Assembly (NCBI RefSeq): GCF_000312445.1 | Contig: NZ_HE997182.1 | Coordinates: forward strand, 944,903-1,004,446 | Direction of reading: 5' to 3' | DNA: 59,544 nt | Source: Phocaeicola abscessus CCUG 55929 | GTDB lineage: Bacteria > Bacteroidota > Bacteroidia > Bacteroidales > Bacteroidaceae | Part shown: piece after piece, positions 9,967 through 19,161 of the stretch | How the letters are laid out: every line of letters begins with the position of its first letter | How positions within the stretch are numbered: the first letter of the stretch is position 1 | The notes under the pieces: model-generated | Database searches by the model: none | The model's input: the letters and a program-made list of their open reading frames with translations, nothing else | What the model was told of the DNA's origin: nothing | Translations under genes and position numbers: made by a program

Positions 9967-11004
9967 ATGATAGAAAGACATATCGTTTTAGAAGACGTCG
10001 ATCCCGTTATTTTTTACGGCGTAAACAATGCCAACATGCAAATGATTCAGGCGCTCTACCCCAAGCTGCGCATCGTTGCTCGGGGGAACGTGATCAAGGT
10101 GATGGGAGAGGAAGAGGAGATGACGGCCTTCGAAGCCAGCATCCTGGCCCTGGAAAAATTTTGCGCCACACGCAATTCGCTCACTCAAGAAGCGATCTTG
10201 GATACCGTCAAGGGCAAGCCCCTGAGCGGTGACGCCGACCATCCTGTCATCGTTTACGGTGTCAGTGGGAAACCGATCGTTCCGCACAGCGCAAATCAAA
10301 AGAAATTGGTTGAAGATTTCGATAAAAACGATCTCATATTCGCCGTCGGCCCCGCCGGTTCGGGTAAGACCTATACGGCTATTGCCTTGGCCGTTCGCTC
10401 CTTGAAAAATAAAGAGATCAAAAGAATCGTGCTGAGCCGTCCGGCCGTAGAGGCCGGCGAAAAGCTCGGCTTCCTTCCCGGCGACATGAGAGATAAGATA
10501 GACCCCTATCTGCAGCCGCTGTACGACGCCTTGCAGGATATGATTCCCCCAACCAAACTGCAGGAATACATGGAATCGAACGTCATCCAGATCGCCCCCA
10601 TCGCATTTATGCGGGGGAGAACCCTGACCGACGCCGTCGTCATCCTGGACGAAGCGCAGAACACCACGCCGCCGCAAATCAAGATGTTCCTTACCCGAAT
10701 GGGCATGAATACCAAAATGGTGCTTACCGGCGACATCACGCAGATCGACTTGCCTGCTTCCCAACAATCGGGACTGATACAAGCCATGCATATTTTGAAA
10801 GGAATCAAAGGCATCAGTTTCATCGAGATGAATAAGAAAGATATCGTGCGCCATAAATTGGTAACCCGAATAGTCGAAGCATACGAGAGATACGAGGAAA
10901 AGACGAAAACGTCGCAGACTGCGCGGGAAGAAGTATATCAGGAAGAGACCGGAGCAATGAGGAGGGGCGATAAGTTCCATCCCGACTTCTCCGAAATGAA
11001 ATAG
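9967..11004 (+). CDS. phoH: PhoH-family ATPase
   Basis: A 345-residue cytoplasmic P-loop ATPase of the PhoH/YbeZ type. An N-terminal KH-like region (about residues 1-90) precedes the PhoH domain. Walker A is GPAGSGKT (about 129-136) and Walker B is VVILDEAQN (about 225). GDITQIDLP is the family motif after Walker B. PhoH proteins are linked to RNA metabolism and ribosome maturation together with YbeY. It is the first gene of a plus-strand run, 27 bases before purC. Confidence 0.93.
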   Translation: MIERHIVLEDVDPVIFYGVNNANMQMIQALYPKLRIVARGNVIKVMGEEEEMTAFEASILALEKFCATRNSLTQEAILDTVKGKPLSGDADHPVIVYGVSGKPIVPHSANQKKLVEDFDKNDLIFAVGPAGSGKTYTAIALAVRSLKNKEIKRIVLSRPAVEAGEKLGFLPGDMRDKIDPYLQPLYDALQDMIPPTKLQEYMESNVIQIAPIAFMRGRTLTDAVVILDEAQNTTPPQIKMFLTRMGMNTKMVLTGDITQIDLPASQQSGLIQAMHILKGIKGISFIEMNKKDIVRHKLVTRIVEAYERYEEKTKTSQTAREEVYQEETGAMRRGDKFHPDFSEMK

Positions 11005-11031
11005 ATAATTCAATATTTAACAACTATCAGT

Positions 11032-11976
11032 ATGAGTGTAGCATTGACAAAAACAGACTTTCATTTTCCGGGACAGAAAGCCGTATACCATGGAAAGGTG
11101 CGCGATGTGTACAACATCGGCGACGAGCAGTTGATCATGGTCGTCACAGACCGTATTTCCGCTTTCGACGTTATCCTTCCGAAAGGCATTCCTTTCAAAG
11201 GACAAGTGCTGAATCAAATCGCGTTGACATTTTTGGATGCCACTACCGATATCTGCCCGAACTGGAAAACGGCATCCCCCGACCCGATGGTCACCGCGGG
11301 GATCATGTGCAAGGGATTTCCGTTAGAGATGATCATCCGCGGCTACCTTTGCGGCAGCGCATGGCGCACTTATAAAAGCGGCGTGCGCGAGATATGCGGC
11401 ATCCGTCTGCCGGAGGGAATGCGCGAAAACGAGAAATTCCCCCATCCGATCATTACCCCTACCACCAAGGGAGAGATCGGTACGCACGACGAGGATATTT
11501 CGAAAGCGGAAATCTTGGCTCAGGGCCTTGCCACTGCGGAAGAATACGAATTATTGGAGCGGTATACGCAGGAACTGTTCGAAAGAGGGACGGAGATGGC
11601 TGCTAAACGCGGACTGATCTTAGTCGATACCAAATATGAATTCGGTAAGCACAACGGCAAGATTTATCTGATGGACGAAATCCATACGCCCGATTCCAGC
11701 CGCTATTTCTATGCGGAAGGTTATGAAGATCGCTTCGAGAAAGAGTTGCCGCAAAAACAACTTTCGAAGGAATTCGTTCGCGAATGGTTAATGGACAACG
11801 GATTCCAGGGGAAAGTCGGCCAGAAGGTACCGGAAATGACAGACGAAATAGTGCATTCGATCAGCGAGCGCTATATCGAACTGTACGAACATATCACGGG
11901 CGAGAAATTCGTCAGAGAAGAACAGACCGATCTGCTCGCCCGCATCGAGAAGAACGTAAACAACTATTTGAAATGA
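11032..11976 (+). CDS. purC: Phosphoribosylaminoimidazole-succinocarboxamide synthase
   Basis: A 314-residue enzyme of de novo purine synthesis that joins CAIR and aspartate, using ATP, to make SAICAR. The N-terminal [19 protein letters not shown] block binds [20 protein letters not shown] and LVDTKYEFG are family blocks, and [11 protein letters not shown] is the substrate loop. Its length is that of the long (about 310-residue) form. It lies between phoH and menG in the same orientation. Confidence 0.97.
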   Translation: MSVALTKTDFHFPGQKAVYHGKVRDVYNIGDEQLIMVVTDRISAFDVILPKGIPFKGQVLNQIALTFLDATTDICPNWKTASPDPMVTAGIMCKGFPLEMIIRGYLCGSAWRTYKSGVREICGIRLPEGMRENEKFPHPIITPTTKGEIGTHDEDISKAEILAQGLATAEEYELLERYTQELFERGTEMAAKRGLILVDTKYEFGKHNGKIYLMDEIHTPDSSRYFYAEGYEDRFEKELPQKQLSKEFVREWLMDNGFQGKVGQKVPEMTDEIVHSISERYIELYEHITGEKFVREEQTDLLARIEKNVNNYLK

Positions 11977-12034
11977 CAGCGTCTCACCAAGAGGGTATCA
12001 GCTCGATCGGTTGACATGCTCTTCTTTGCCCTCG

Positions 12035-12772
12035 ATGAACTATCCTCAGGAACAGATCAAGCCTTACCGGTCGGAAGGGAAAAAGACGAAACAGATCGAA
12101 CAGATGTTCGATCACATTGCGCCGACTTACGACAAACTGAATCATACCCTTTCCTGGAATATCGACCGGTGCTGGAGAAAAAGAGCCATCCGTTGTTTAG
12201 CCCCATCGCACCCGAGAAGCATCTTGGATGTGGCTACGGGAACCGGCGATTTCGCCATACAGGCTTGCCGGATCCTACAGCCGAAAGAACTGATCGGAGT
12301 CGACATCTCGGAAAAGATGATGAGGGTGGCCAGGACAAAAGTGAGGGCTGCGGGATTCGAACGCTGTATTTCTTTTCGAAAAGAAGACGTCGCAGCACTA
12401 TCGCTCCCGTCGAATCGATTCGATGCCGTCATCGTGGCATTCGGCGTTCGTAATTTCGAGAACCTCGACGCCGGATTGCAGGAAATGCACCGCGTTCTGA
12501 GAGAGAACGGCCGGATGATCATCTTGGAATTGGGAACACCGCAGTGGTTCCCGATGAAACAGCTTTATAAGCTTTATTCGGAATCCGTTATCCCGTTGTT
12601 AGGAAGGCTCTTTTCGAAAGACGGGAAAGCGTACCGTTACCTGCCCGATTCCGTCAAAGCCTTCCCGCAAGGAGAAAAGATGATCGGCATTATGCACAAG
12701 GCCGGATTTAAAGACGCAACATGGAAGCGATTGACCGGAGGCCTGTGCGCCTTGTATATCGCAACGAAATAA
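12035..12772 (+). CDS. menG: Demethylmenaquinone methyltransferase (MenG/UbiE family)
   Basis: A 245-residue SAM-dependent methyltransferase for the last step of menaquinone synthesis. The start is taken at 12035 ([11 protein letters not shown]): a TTG at 12011 would add eight residues, but relatives begin near [23 protein letters not shown] and [13 protein letters not shown] (SAM motif I) are diagnostic, and [22 protein letters not shown] is the C-terminal UbiE signature. Menaquinone is the expected quinone in Bacteroidales. It is 15 bases before aroE. Confidence 0.95.
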   Translation: MNYPQEQIKPYRSEGKKTKQIEQMFDHIAPTYDKLNHTLSWNIDRCWRKRAIRCLAPSHPRSILDVATGTGDFAIQACRILQPKELIGVDISEKMMRVARTKVRAAGFERCISFRKEDVAALSLPSNRFDAVIVAFGVRNFENLDAGLQEMHRVLRENGRMIILELGTPQWFPMKQLYKLYSESVIPLLGRLFSKDGKAYRYLPDSVKAFPQGEKMIGIMHKAGFKDATWKRLTGGLCALYIATK

Positions 12773-12787
12773 CCAAGTGGTAAGCAA

Positions 12788-13531
12788 ATGAAAAAGTATG
12801 GATTAATAGGTTATCCGCTCGGACATTCCTTTTCGCGAAATTTCTTCAACGAAAAGTTCGAATCCGAGGGAATCGACGCGGAATACGTCAATTTTGAGAT
12901 TCCCGCCATCGACGATTTTCCGAAAGTGATCGACGAGAACCCCGACATACAAGGGTTGAACGTCACCATCCCCTATAAGGAAAAGGTTATTCCGCTGTTG
13001 GACGATCTGGATGAAGACGCTCGCGGAATCGGGGCGGTCAATGTCATCAAGTTTGTTCGCCAGTCGAAGAAAAAATTGAGATTGGTAGGATACAATTCCG
13101 ATTTTATCGGTTTTACACAATCTATCCAACCCATTCTCGAACCCCATCATCGCAAGGCCCTCCTGTTGGGTACCGGAGGAGCGTCCAAAGCGATTCATTA
13201 TGCGCTGAGAAAAATGAATATCGAATGCCGGTTCGTGTCCCGAAAGAAAAGGGAGCATGTGCTCACCTATGAAGAACTGACCGAGGAACTCATGCAAGCC
13301 TATAAAATCATCGTCAATTGTACGCCTGTCGGGATGTTTCCCCATACCGACGAATGCCCCAAGATTCCTTACCGGTTCCTCACCCCCCGCCATTTATTAT
13401 ACGATTTGCTTTACAATCCCGATGTCACCCTCTTCCTTAAAAAGGGAGCCGAGAAAGGAACGGTGGTTAAAAACGGATTGGAGATGTTGCTCTTCCAGGC
13501 CTTTGCGGCATGGGATATTTGGAATAAATAG
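12788..13531 (+). CDS. aroE: Shikimate dehydrogenase
   Basis: A 247-residue NADPH-dependent enzyme that reduces 3-dehydroshikimate to shikimate. GLIGYPLGHSFS forms the shikimate pocket. NVTIPYKEKV contains the catalytic Lys (about residue 65). LLGTGGASKAI is the glycine-rich NADP loop (about 125). DLLYNPDVTLFL matches the conserved DxxYxPxxT motif. The chorismate pathway is also represented by aroC at 16134. Confidence 0.96.
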   Translation: MKKYGLIGYPLGHSFSRNFFNEKFESEGIDAEYVNFEIPAIDDFPKVIDENPDIQGLNVTIPYKEKVIPLLDDLDEDARGIGAVNVIKFVRQSKKKLRLVGYNSDFIGFTQSIQPILEPHHRKALLLGTGGASKAIHYALRKMNIECRFVSRKKREHVLTYEELTEELMQAYKIIVNCTPVGMFPHTDECPKIPYRFLTPRHLLYDLLYNPDVTLFLKKGAEKGTVVKNGLEMLLFQAFAAWDIWNK

Positions 13532-13547
13532 ACGAAAGACGATAACG

Positions 13548-14501
13548 ATGAAAATGAGAAAGATCGTCGGCTACACGGTTCTCGGCCTGTTTGCGGCAAC
13601 GTTGGGGGTAACGGTTTTTATCGCCGACAAAATGGTAGATTCGACGCTCAGGCCGGAATGCAAAACACGAGACTTGGAGTGGAATTGGAATTTCATGTTA
13701 GAAAACTTTCCGCAGGCAAAACCATGGGTGGATAGCCTGCGACGAGTAAAAGCCATCAGAGACACCGTTATCGTATCGCCCGACGGAGTGAAAATGCACG
13801 CTTATTATGTCAACGCTGCGCGACCGACAGGCAAGACTGCCGTCCTGGTGCACGGATACACGGCCAATGCTATCCGGATGATGATGTTGGGACAGATATA
13901 CAACGAGAAATTAGGATATAACATTCTTTTACCGGACTTACGGTATCACGGGCAAAGCGAAGGAGAATTCGTACAAATGGGATGGTTCGACCGGAAAGAC
14001 GTCATGCAGTGGATGGAAGTGGCTCGCTACCTCTACGGAGAGGATACGCAAATCGTGGCGCACGGCGTATCGATGGGAGCTGCGACCGTCATGATGGTTT
14101 CCGGAGAGGTATTGCCCGCTTACGTCAAATGTTTCGTAGAGGATTGCGGTTATACCAGTGTGTGGGACGAATTCTATGCGAGGTTGAAACGGCAAACGAA
14201 AGTCTTCGCTCCCCTTATATTAGAGACGGCGAGCATACTCTGCAAACTCGAGCACGGTTGGGGATTCAGAGAAGCCTCGTCGCTCAAACAGGTTGCCCGT
14301 TGCAAATTGCCGATGCTGTTCATCCATGGAGAAAAGGACGATTTCGTCCCTACGGCAATGGTTTATCCCTTATACGAAGCCAAACCGGAACCGAAAGAGA
14401 TCTGGATCGCTCCGAAGGCGACCCATGCCCGTGCTTACTACTTTCAGCCCGCCGTCTATACGGAAAAAGTATGCCGTTTCGTCAACGAGTATGTCCGTTG
14501 A
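13548..14501 (+). CDS. Alpha/beta hydrolase with N-terminal membrane anchor
   Basis: A 317-residue protein. The start is placed at 13548 (MKMRKIVGYT), 16 bases after the aroE stop, giving a clean N-terminal membrane segment (about residues 5-25). Longer reading in this frame runs through aroE and is not expected. LVHGYTANAIRMM supplies an HG oxyanion-type motif, and AHGVSMGAA is the GxSxG nucleophile elbow (Ser near residue 176). Asp in GEKDDFVPT and His in PKATHARAYY complete a plausible triad. This is the YqkD/BEM46-like group; the substrate is unknown. It is probably the last gene of the phoH operon. Confidence 0.85.
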   Translation: MKMRKIVGYTVLGLFAATLGVTVFIADKMVDSTLRPECKTRDLEWNWNFMLENFPQAKPWVDSLRRVKAIRDTVIVSPDGVKMHAYYVNAARPTGKTAVLVHGYTANAIRMMMLGQIYNEKLGYNILLPDLRYHGQSEGEFVQMGWFDRKDVMQWMEVARYLYGEDTQIVAHGVSMGAATVMMVSGEVLPAYVKCFVEDCGYTSVWDEFYARLKRQTKVFAPLILETASILCKLEHGWGFREASSLKQVARCKLPMLFIHGEKDDFVPTAMVYPLYEAKPEPKEIWIAPKATHARAYYFQPAVYTEKVCRFVNEYVR

Positions 14502-14567
14502 TATTGGTGGAGGATTTCCTCGTGACGCGACGATTTGATGGTACGTCATAAAAAAATAACGATTTAT

Positions 14568-14599
14568 TTTTCATAGGAATTTCATTTACCTTATATTTG
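14568..14599 (+). promoter_or_regulatory. Promoter of the TPM gene, near-leaderless
   Basis: A TTTT -33 box at 14568-14571 and a TATATTTG -7 box at 14592-14599 are 20 bases apart. Transcription would begin around 14604-14607, at the ATG itself. Confidence 0.55.
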
Positions 14600-14605
14600 C
14601 GACTA

Positions 14606-15502
14606 ATGAAAAGAATAAAACACATCTTCACGGTCGCAGGATTCCTCTTTTTTGTGATGCAAATCGGAGCGAAGGAATACACGGTTAAAGAAATCCCTCT
14701 CGTACATCTGCAAGATCGTACAAGATATGTCTCCAATCCGGATGGAATACTTTCGGCATCCGCCGTCGCAACGATGGACAGTGTGCTTTATGCCTTGGAA
14801 AATAAAACCGGCATTCAGACGATAGTGGCAGTCGTAACAGGAATCGAAGGCCATGATTGCTTTGAATTCGCCTATCAGTTAGGAAAGCGAAACGGGGTGG
14901 GGCAAAAGCAGCGCGATAACGGGTTGGTTATCCTGCTCTCGACAGAAGAACGATGCATTCAATTCGTTACCGGATACGGTCTGGAAGGCGCTCTTCCCGA
15001 TGCCATCTGCAAACGAATCCAGAATAAATATATGAATCCTTGCTTCGGCAAGGATCGGTGGGACGAAGGGATGGTAGCCGGCATCCGAGCGGTCGGCGAC
15101 ATCCTCGAGGGTTCCATGGATCCTGCGGAAGAGGATGCGGATGAAAACGCTTTGTTTACGGTGGGTATCTTTCTGATCTTTTTCTTCGGCGTGATGGGAC
15201 TTATTTTCTATATCGTATGGAATTCGTCGAAATGCCCTCAATGCAAGAAACACCGTATCAAACGAGTCGAATCGCGTCTCTTATATAAAAAGAACGGACA
15301 GAAAAGAGAGGAAGTCACCTATATTTGTCGAAACTGCGGGTATGTCTTCAAGCGTATCCGTGAATCTTCCGACGAGGATTACAAAGGTCTTCGAGGAAGA
15401 GGGGGCACTTTCCTGGGAGGCGGATTAGGTGGACGCGGCGGATTCGGAGGTCGTTTCGGCGGCGGGAGCTTTGGTGGTGGCGGTGCCGGAAGTCGTTTTT
15501 AA
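14606..15502 (+). CDS. TPM-domain (YgcG-like) membrane protein with zinc ribbon and Gly-rich tail
   Basis: A 298-residue envelope protein. A signal peptide (MKRIKHIFTVAGFLFFVMQIG) leads a TPM domain (about residues 35-160), recognisable by VSNPDGILS and RDNGLVILLSTEERCIQFVTGYG. A membrane segment follows (about 185-208), then two CxxC pairs (CPQCKKH and CRNCGYVF) that form a zinc ribbon, and a Gly-rich end with few other residue types (about 265-298). The start is at 14606; a TTG three codons upstream lies inside the promoter. It is followed 39 bases later by lemA. TPM and LemA proteins are often adjacent, but their joint function is not established. Confidence 0.87.
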   Translation: MKRIKHIFTVAGFLFFVMQIGAKEYTVKEIPLVHLQDRTRYVSNPDGILSASAVATMDSVLYALENKTGIQTIVAVVTGIEGHDCFEFAYQLGKRNGVGQKQRDNGLVILLSTEERCIQFVTGYGLEGALPDAICKRIQNKYMNPCFGKDRWDEGMVAGIRAVGDILEGSMDPAEEDADENALFTVGIFLIFFFGVMGLIFYIVWNSSKCPQCKKHRIKRVESRLLYKKNGQKREEVTYICRNCGYVFKRIRESSDEDYKGLRGRGGTFLGGGLGGRGGFGGRFGGGSFGGGGAGSRF

Positions 15503-15541
15503 AACAGCATGAGTAGTACTAACAATTAAAACGGAAGAAAA

Positions 15542-16120
15542 ATGAAAAAGTCGATCATCATTATTGTCGTACTTGCAGCAGTAGTATTGTGGGGTGTCGG
15601 TCAGTACAATAGATTGGTAACCGGTCAGGAAGCGGTGAGTACGGCATGGAGTAATGTCGAAAATCAATATCAGCGCCGTGCCGATCTTATTCCCAATCTG
15701 GTGAATACAGTGAAAGGATATGCCGTCCATGAAAGCGAGACGTTCGAAACTGTAGTCGAAGCTCGTAGCAAAGCAACTGCCATCAAAATAGATGCAGACA
15801 ACCTCACTCCCGAGAGATTGAAAGAATTTCAAAATGCTCAAGGCGCTGTAGGAAGTGCGTTGAGCCGATTGATCGCCATTTCTGAAAATTACCCGGAACT
15901 GAAGGCCAACGAAAATTTCAAAGAACTTCAAGCTCAATTGGAGGGCACGGAAAACCGGATTGCCGTAGAACGCCGTAACTTTAACCAAACGGCTAAAACT
16001 TACAATACGCATATCCGCCAGTTCCCTCGCAATCTCGTGGCCGGCCTTTTCGGCTTCCGGGCGCGTCCATATTTCGAAGCGACGGAAGGTAGCGAAAGCG
16101 CTCCCGAAGTTAAATTTTAA
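15542..16120 (+). CDS. lemA: LemA family protein
   Basis: A 192-residue protein with one N-terminal membrane segment (about residues 4-20) and a helical coiled domain. [26 protein letters not shown] is the LemA hallmark (about residues 36-62), and [16 protein letters not shown] is the second conserved block. LemA proteins have four-helix domains outside the membrane and an unclear role, often next to TPM proteins, as here. It is 13 bases before aroC, which may be co-transcribed. Confidence 0.94.
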   Translation: MKKSIIIIVVLAAVVLWGVGQYNRLVTGQEAVSTAWSNVENQYQRRADLIPNLVNTVKGYAVHESETFETVVEARSKATAIKIDADNLTPERLKEFQNAQGAVGSALSRLIAISENYPELKANENFKELQAQLEGTENRIAVERRNFNQTAKTYNTHIRQFPRNLVAGLFGFRARPYFEATEGSESAPEVKF

Positions 16121-16133
16121 CGATCAGCTTAGC

Positions 16134-17210
16134 ATGTCGAATACTTTCGGAAATATTTTTCGGTTGACTACGTTCGGGGAATCTCACGGACAAGCTGTAG
16201 GTGGCGTAATCGACGGCTTCCCGTCCGGCATATCGATCGATGAAGCCTTTATTCGGCAGGAACTCGACCGCCGACGTCCTGGTCAATCCCGCATCACGAC
16301 GAATCGAAAGGAGCCCGACGTCGTGGAATTTTTTTCCGGTATCTTTGAGGGAGAATCGACGGGATGTCCCATCGGTTTTGCGGTGAAGAATATCGATCCG
16401 CATTCGAAAGACTATGCTGCTATCAGGAACATCTATCGTCCATCGCATGCCGATTATACGTATACGCAAAAATACGGCGTTCGGGATTATCGTGGCGGCG
16501 GCCGGTCTTCGGCGAGAGAGACGGTAGCGAGAGTAGTGGGCGGGGCCTTGGCCAAGTTGGCATTGAAGGAATTGGGGATTTCCATCGTCGCCTATACTTC
16601 GCAAGTAGGCTCCGTTTCGACAAACCGGGATTACAAGCAATACGATTTCGACAAGATCGAGCAAAACATCGTTCGTTGTCCCGATCCCGAGAAAGCCGGC
16701 GAGATGATAAAACTGATCGAAGAAGTGAAAGCTGCCGGCGACACCATCGGCGGCGTAATTACCTGTATTATTCGAGGTTGTCCGATCGGTGTGGGAGAAC
16801 CGGTCTTCGGAAAGCTCCATGCCGCATTAGGCGCCGCGATGCTGAGTATTAACGCTGCCAAAGGATTTGCTTACGGAGCCGGCTTCGACGACATGGATCT
16901 CCCAGGTAGTCGGCAGAACGACATCTTTTTCAATAATCGCGGTCGCATCGATATCCTTACCAATCACTCCGGAGGAATACAAGGAGGCATCAGCAACGGA
17001 CAAGACATTTACTTTCGGGTGGCATTCAAACCGGTTGCTACGATATTGAAAGAACAGGCGACGGTAGATATAAACGGCGAAAATATCACTCTCGAGGTGT
17101 ATGGACGTCACGACCCGTGCGTACTGCCCAGAGCCGTTCCCATTGTGGAGGCTATGGCCGCCATGACGATGCTCGATTACTGTTTGCTAAATAAAACCAC
17201 TCATTTATAA
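16134..17210 (+). CDS. aroC: Chorismate synthase
   Basis: A 358-residue FMN-dependent enzyme that converts EPSP to chorismate. [18 protein letters not shown] (about residues 14-31) is signature 1. [17 protein letters not shown] is the FMN/EPSP-binding signature (about 120-136). [14 protein letters not shown] and a C-terminal [16 protein letters not shown] complete the family blocks. Full length. It starts 13 bases after lemA and is followed 11 bases later by an M20 peptidase gene. Confidence 0.97.
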   Translation: MSNTFGNIFRLTTFGESHGQAVGGVIDGFPSGISIDEAFIRQELDRRRPGQSRITTNRKEPDVVEFFSGIFEGESTGCPIGFAVKNIDPHSKDYAAIRNIYRPSHADYTYTQKYGVRDYRGGGRSSARETVARVVGGALAKLALKELGISIVAYTSQVGSVSTNRDYKQYDFDKIEQNIVRCPDPEKAGEMIKLIEEVKAAGDTIGGVITCIIRGCPIGVGEPVFGKLHAALGAAMLSINAAKGFAYGAGFDDMDLPGSRQNDIFFNNRGRIDILTNHSGGIQGGISNGQDIYFRVAFKPVATILKEQATVDINGENITLEVYGRHDPCVLPRAVPIVEAMAAMTMLDYCLLNKTTHL

Positions 17211-17221
17211 CAGCTTTCACT

Positions 17222-18634
17222 ATGGAAGTCAAAAATTACATCCAAGCCAATGAAAGGAGATTCTTAGACGAACTGTGCAGTCTGATTCGCATTCCAAGCA
17301 TTAGCCCCATGCCCGAACACAAAGACGATATGTCGGCTTGTGCGGAGCGATGGCGACAGCTATTGCTCTCCGCCGGTGCGGATGAAGCGATCGTGATGCC
17401 GTCGGCGGGGAATCCCTTGGTGTTTGCACAAAAACATGTTTCCGATACGGCACCTACCGTTTTGGTTTACGGGCATTACGACGTCATGCCTGCCGAACCG
17501 TTAGAATTATGGAATACACATCCGTTCGAGCCTATTATTCGCCACGGACAGTTGTGGGCGAGAGGAGCTGACGACGATAAGGGACAGTCCATGATTCAAG
17601 CAAAGGCTTTCGAATATGTAGTCAAAGAAGGACTGTTGAAACATAACGTCAAATTTATCCTGGAAGGTGAGGAGGAAATCGGATCACCGAGCCTGAACGC
17701 ATTCCTGAAAGCGCATAAAGACTTGCTGAAAGCGGACGTAATCATCGTCTCGGACACGAGCATGTTAGGCGAGTACCTGCCGTCCTTAACTACCGGATTG
17801 AGAGGATTAGCGTATTGGCAAATCGAAGTTACCGGAGCGAACCGAGACCTTCATTCCGGACATTTCGGTGGGGCGGTTGCGAATCCGATCATCGAATTAT
17901 GTCGTCTCATCGATTCCGTATTGGATGAAAACGGGCGCATCACGATTCCGCATTTTTACGACGAGGTGGAAGAAATACCTGCGAGAGAACGGGAAATGAT
18001 ACGTCAGATACCGTTCGATGAAAAAAAGTACATGGATGCTATCGGTGTGAAGGCATTGAAGGGAGAACGAGGATACAGCACCTTGGAACGTAACAGCTGC
18101 CGGCCGAGTTTCGACGTTTGTGGCATTTGGGGAGGCTATACGGATCAAGGTTCTAAAACCGTTATTCCATCCAAAGCATACGCTAAAGTTTCGTGTCGGT
18201 TGGTTCCTCATCAGAAACATGAAGTCGTTTCCGAGCTATTTATAAACTATATCAAGGATAACATTCCCGCCTGCGTAGAAGTTGAAGTTATCCCGATGCA
18301 CGGAGGAGAGGGCTATGTATGCCCTATCGACCACCCGGCATATATCGCTGCCGAAAAAGGATTTGCCAAAGCCTTCGGAAAGAAACCTTTGGCGGTACGC
18401 AGAGGCGGAAGCATTCCGATCATCAGCGATTTTGAACAAATCTTAGGTATAAAAACCATCCTGATGGGATTCGGCGTGGAGAGTAACGCCATCCATTCCC
18501 CTAACGAACATATCTCTATCGATATTTTTAAGAAAGGAATTGAAGCTGTAGTAGAATTTCATCAACAGTTTGATGTGATTTATAGACAAAGAATCGATCC
18601 TTTATCTAAGGACAAGTCTTCAGAGGATAAATAA
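17222..18634 (+). CDS. M20 family dipeptidase
   Basis: A 470-residue cytoplasmic metallopeptidase. VYGHYDVMPAEP (metal His and catalytic Asp), WARGADDDKGQ (bridging Asp), LEGEEEIGSPSL (catalytic Glu and metal Glu) and VSDTSM (metal Asp) follow the M20A order. The central lid domain contains NRDLHSGHFGGAV with its conserved His. The closest type is the Xaa-His/beta-Ala-His dipeptidase-like group; substrate preference cannot be read. It is the last gene of the plus-strand block before a 527-base AT-rich gap. Confidence 0.92.
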   Translation: MEVKNYIQANERRFLDELCSLIRIPSISPMPEHKDDMSACAERWRQLLLSAGADEAIVMPSAGNPLVFAQKHVSDTAPTVLVYGHYDVMPAEPLELWNTHPFEPIIRHGQLWARGADDDKGQSMIQAKAFEYVVKEGLLKHNVKFILEGEEEIGSPSLNAFLKAHKDLLKADVIIVSDTSMLGEYLPSLTTGLRGLAYWQIEVTGANRDLHSGHFGGAVANPIIELCRLIDSVLDENGRITIPHFYDEVEEIPAREREMIRQIPFDEKKYMDAIGVKALKGERGYSTLERNSCRPSFDVCGIWGGYTDQGSKTVIPSKAYAKVSCRLVPHQKHEVVSELFINYIKDNIPACVEVEVIPMHGGEGYVCPIDHPAYIAAEKGFAKAFGKKPLAVRRGGSIPIISDFEQILGIKTILMGFGVESNAIHSPNEHISIDIFKKGIEAVVEFHQQFDVIYRQRIDPLSKDKSSEDK

Positions 18635-18915
18635 ATTCGGTATATTATTAGAGTATTAGCCATTAAATGTGGATATACATTAAAAAAATAACTTTAAGTT
18701 CAAAAAAATATCTATTTGTTTTGTCGGATTATAAAAACTCGTTATCTTACGCCTATCTTTTAAAAAGATTCATATACTATCCAAAACCGATTAAAATAAA
18801 TTATTTAAAATATTAAAAGTCTTATTATTGCTATTACTGATGAAATGAAAGACATACAAGAACCTGTAAATAGGATGAAGAATACACCTTTATATATAAA
18901 GAGAAACCATATGTT
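18635..18915. other. AT-rich intergenic sequence with a weak promoter match
   Basis: No gene is visible. A TTTG at 18720-18723 stands 19 bases before TATCTTAC at 18743-18750, a near match to the Bacteroidetes promoter on the plus strand. A 15-base palindrome, ATCTTTT-A-AAAAGAT, lies around 18755-18769. It could be the start of a small RNA that ends at the element at 18916-18971. Confidence 0.3.
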
Positions 18916-18971
18916 GGAAGGGAGAAGCGATCCAAACGGGCCCGTAATCCCTCCATAGGGGTATTTTTTTT
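18916..18971 (+). terminator. Terminator-like structured element with eight-T run
   Basis: GGAAGGGA (18916-18923) pairs with TCCCTCC (18948-18954). A perfect 10-base palindrome ACGGGCCCGT (18936-18945) lies between them, and GTATTTTTTTT follows. It may end the aroC/peptidase transcript or a small RNA made from the gap. Confidence 0.45.
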
Positions 18972-18999
18972 GATTTATTATAAAAAAAAAGTCTTATTA

Positions 19000-19031
19000 T
19001 TTGCTTATTTATGGAAAAACATTTATGTTTG
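19000..19031 (+). promoter_or_regulatory. Consensus promoter of the S-layer-like lipoprotein gene
   Basis: TTTG (19000-19003) and TATGTTTG (19024-19031) are both perfect Bacteroidetes boxes, 20 bases apart. Transcription should start near 19037, giving a leader of about 125 bases. The leader contains an inverted repeat GCTAT/ATAGC (19066-19083) and is otherwise AT-rich, as in highly expressed Bacteroidales genes. Confidence 0.75.
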
Positions 19032-19161
19032 CAACGTAAAAAGCGTACCATATATATATTCAAAAGCTATGAAGGGCTATAGCGCTTAAAGGCGCATAGG
19101 AATTGAAATAGATGAGAAATATACTTTTTATTTTTAAATTTATTAATTAAAAGTTTTTGTT

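Noticed and set aside
18755..18769. Palindrome upstream of the S-layer-like gene as an inversion site
   Set aside because: Only one copy is found in the gap; there is no partner repeat or recombinase nearby.
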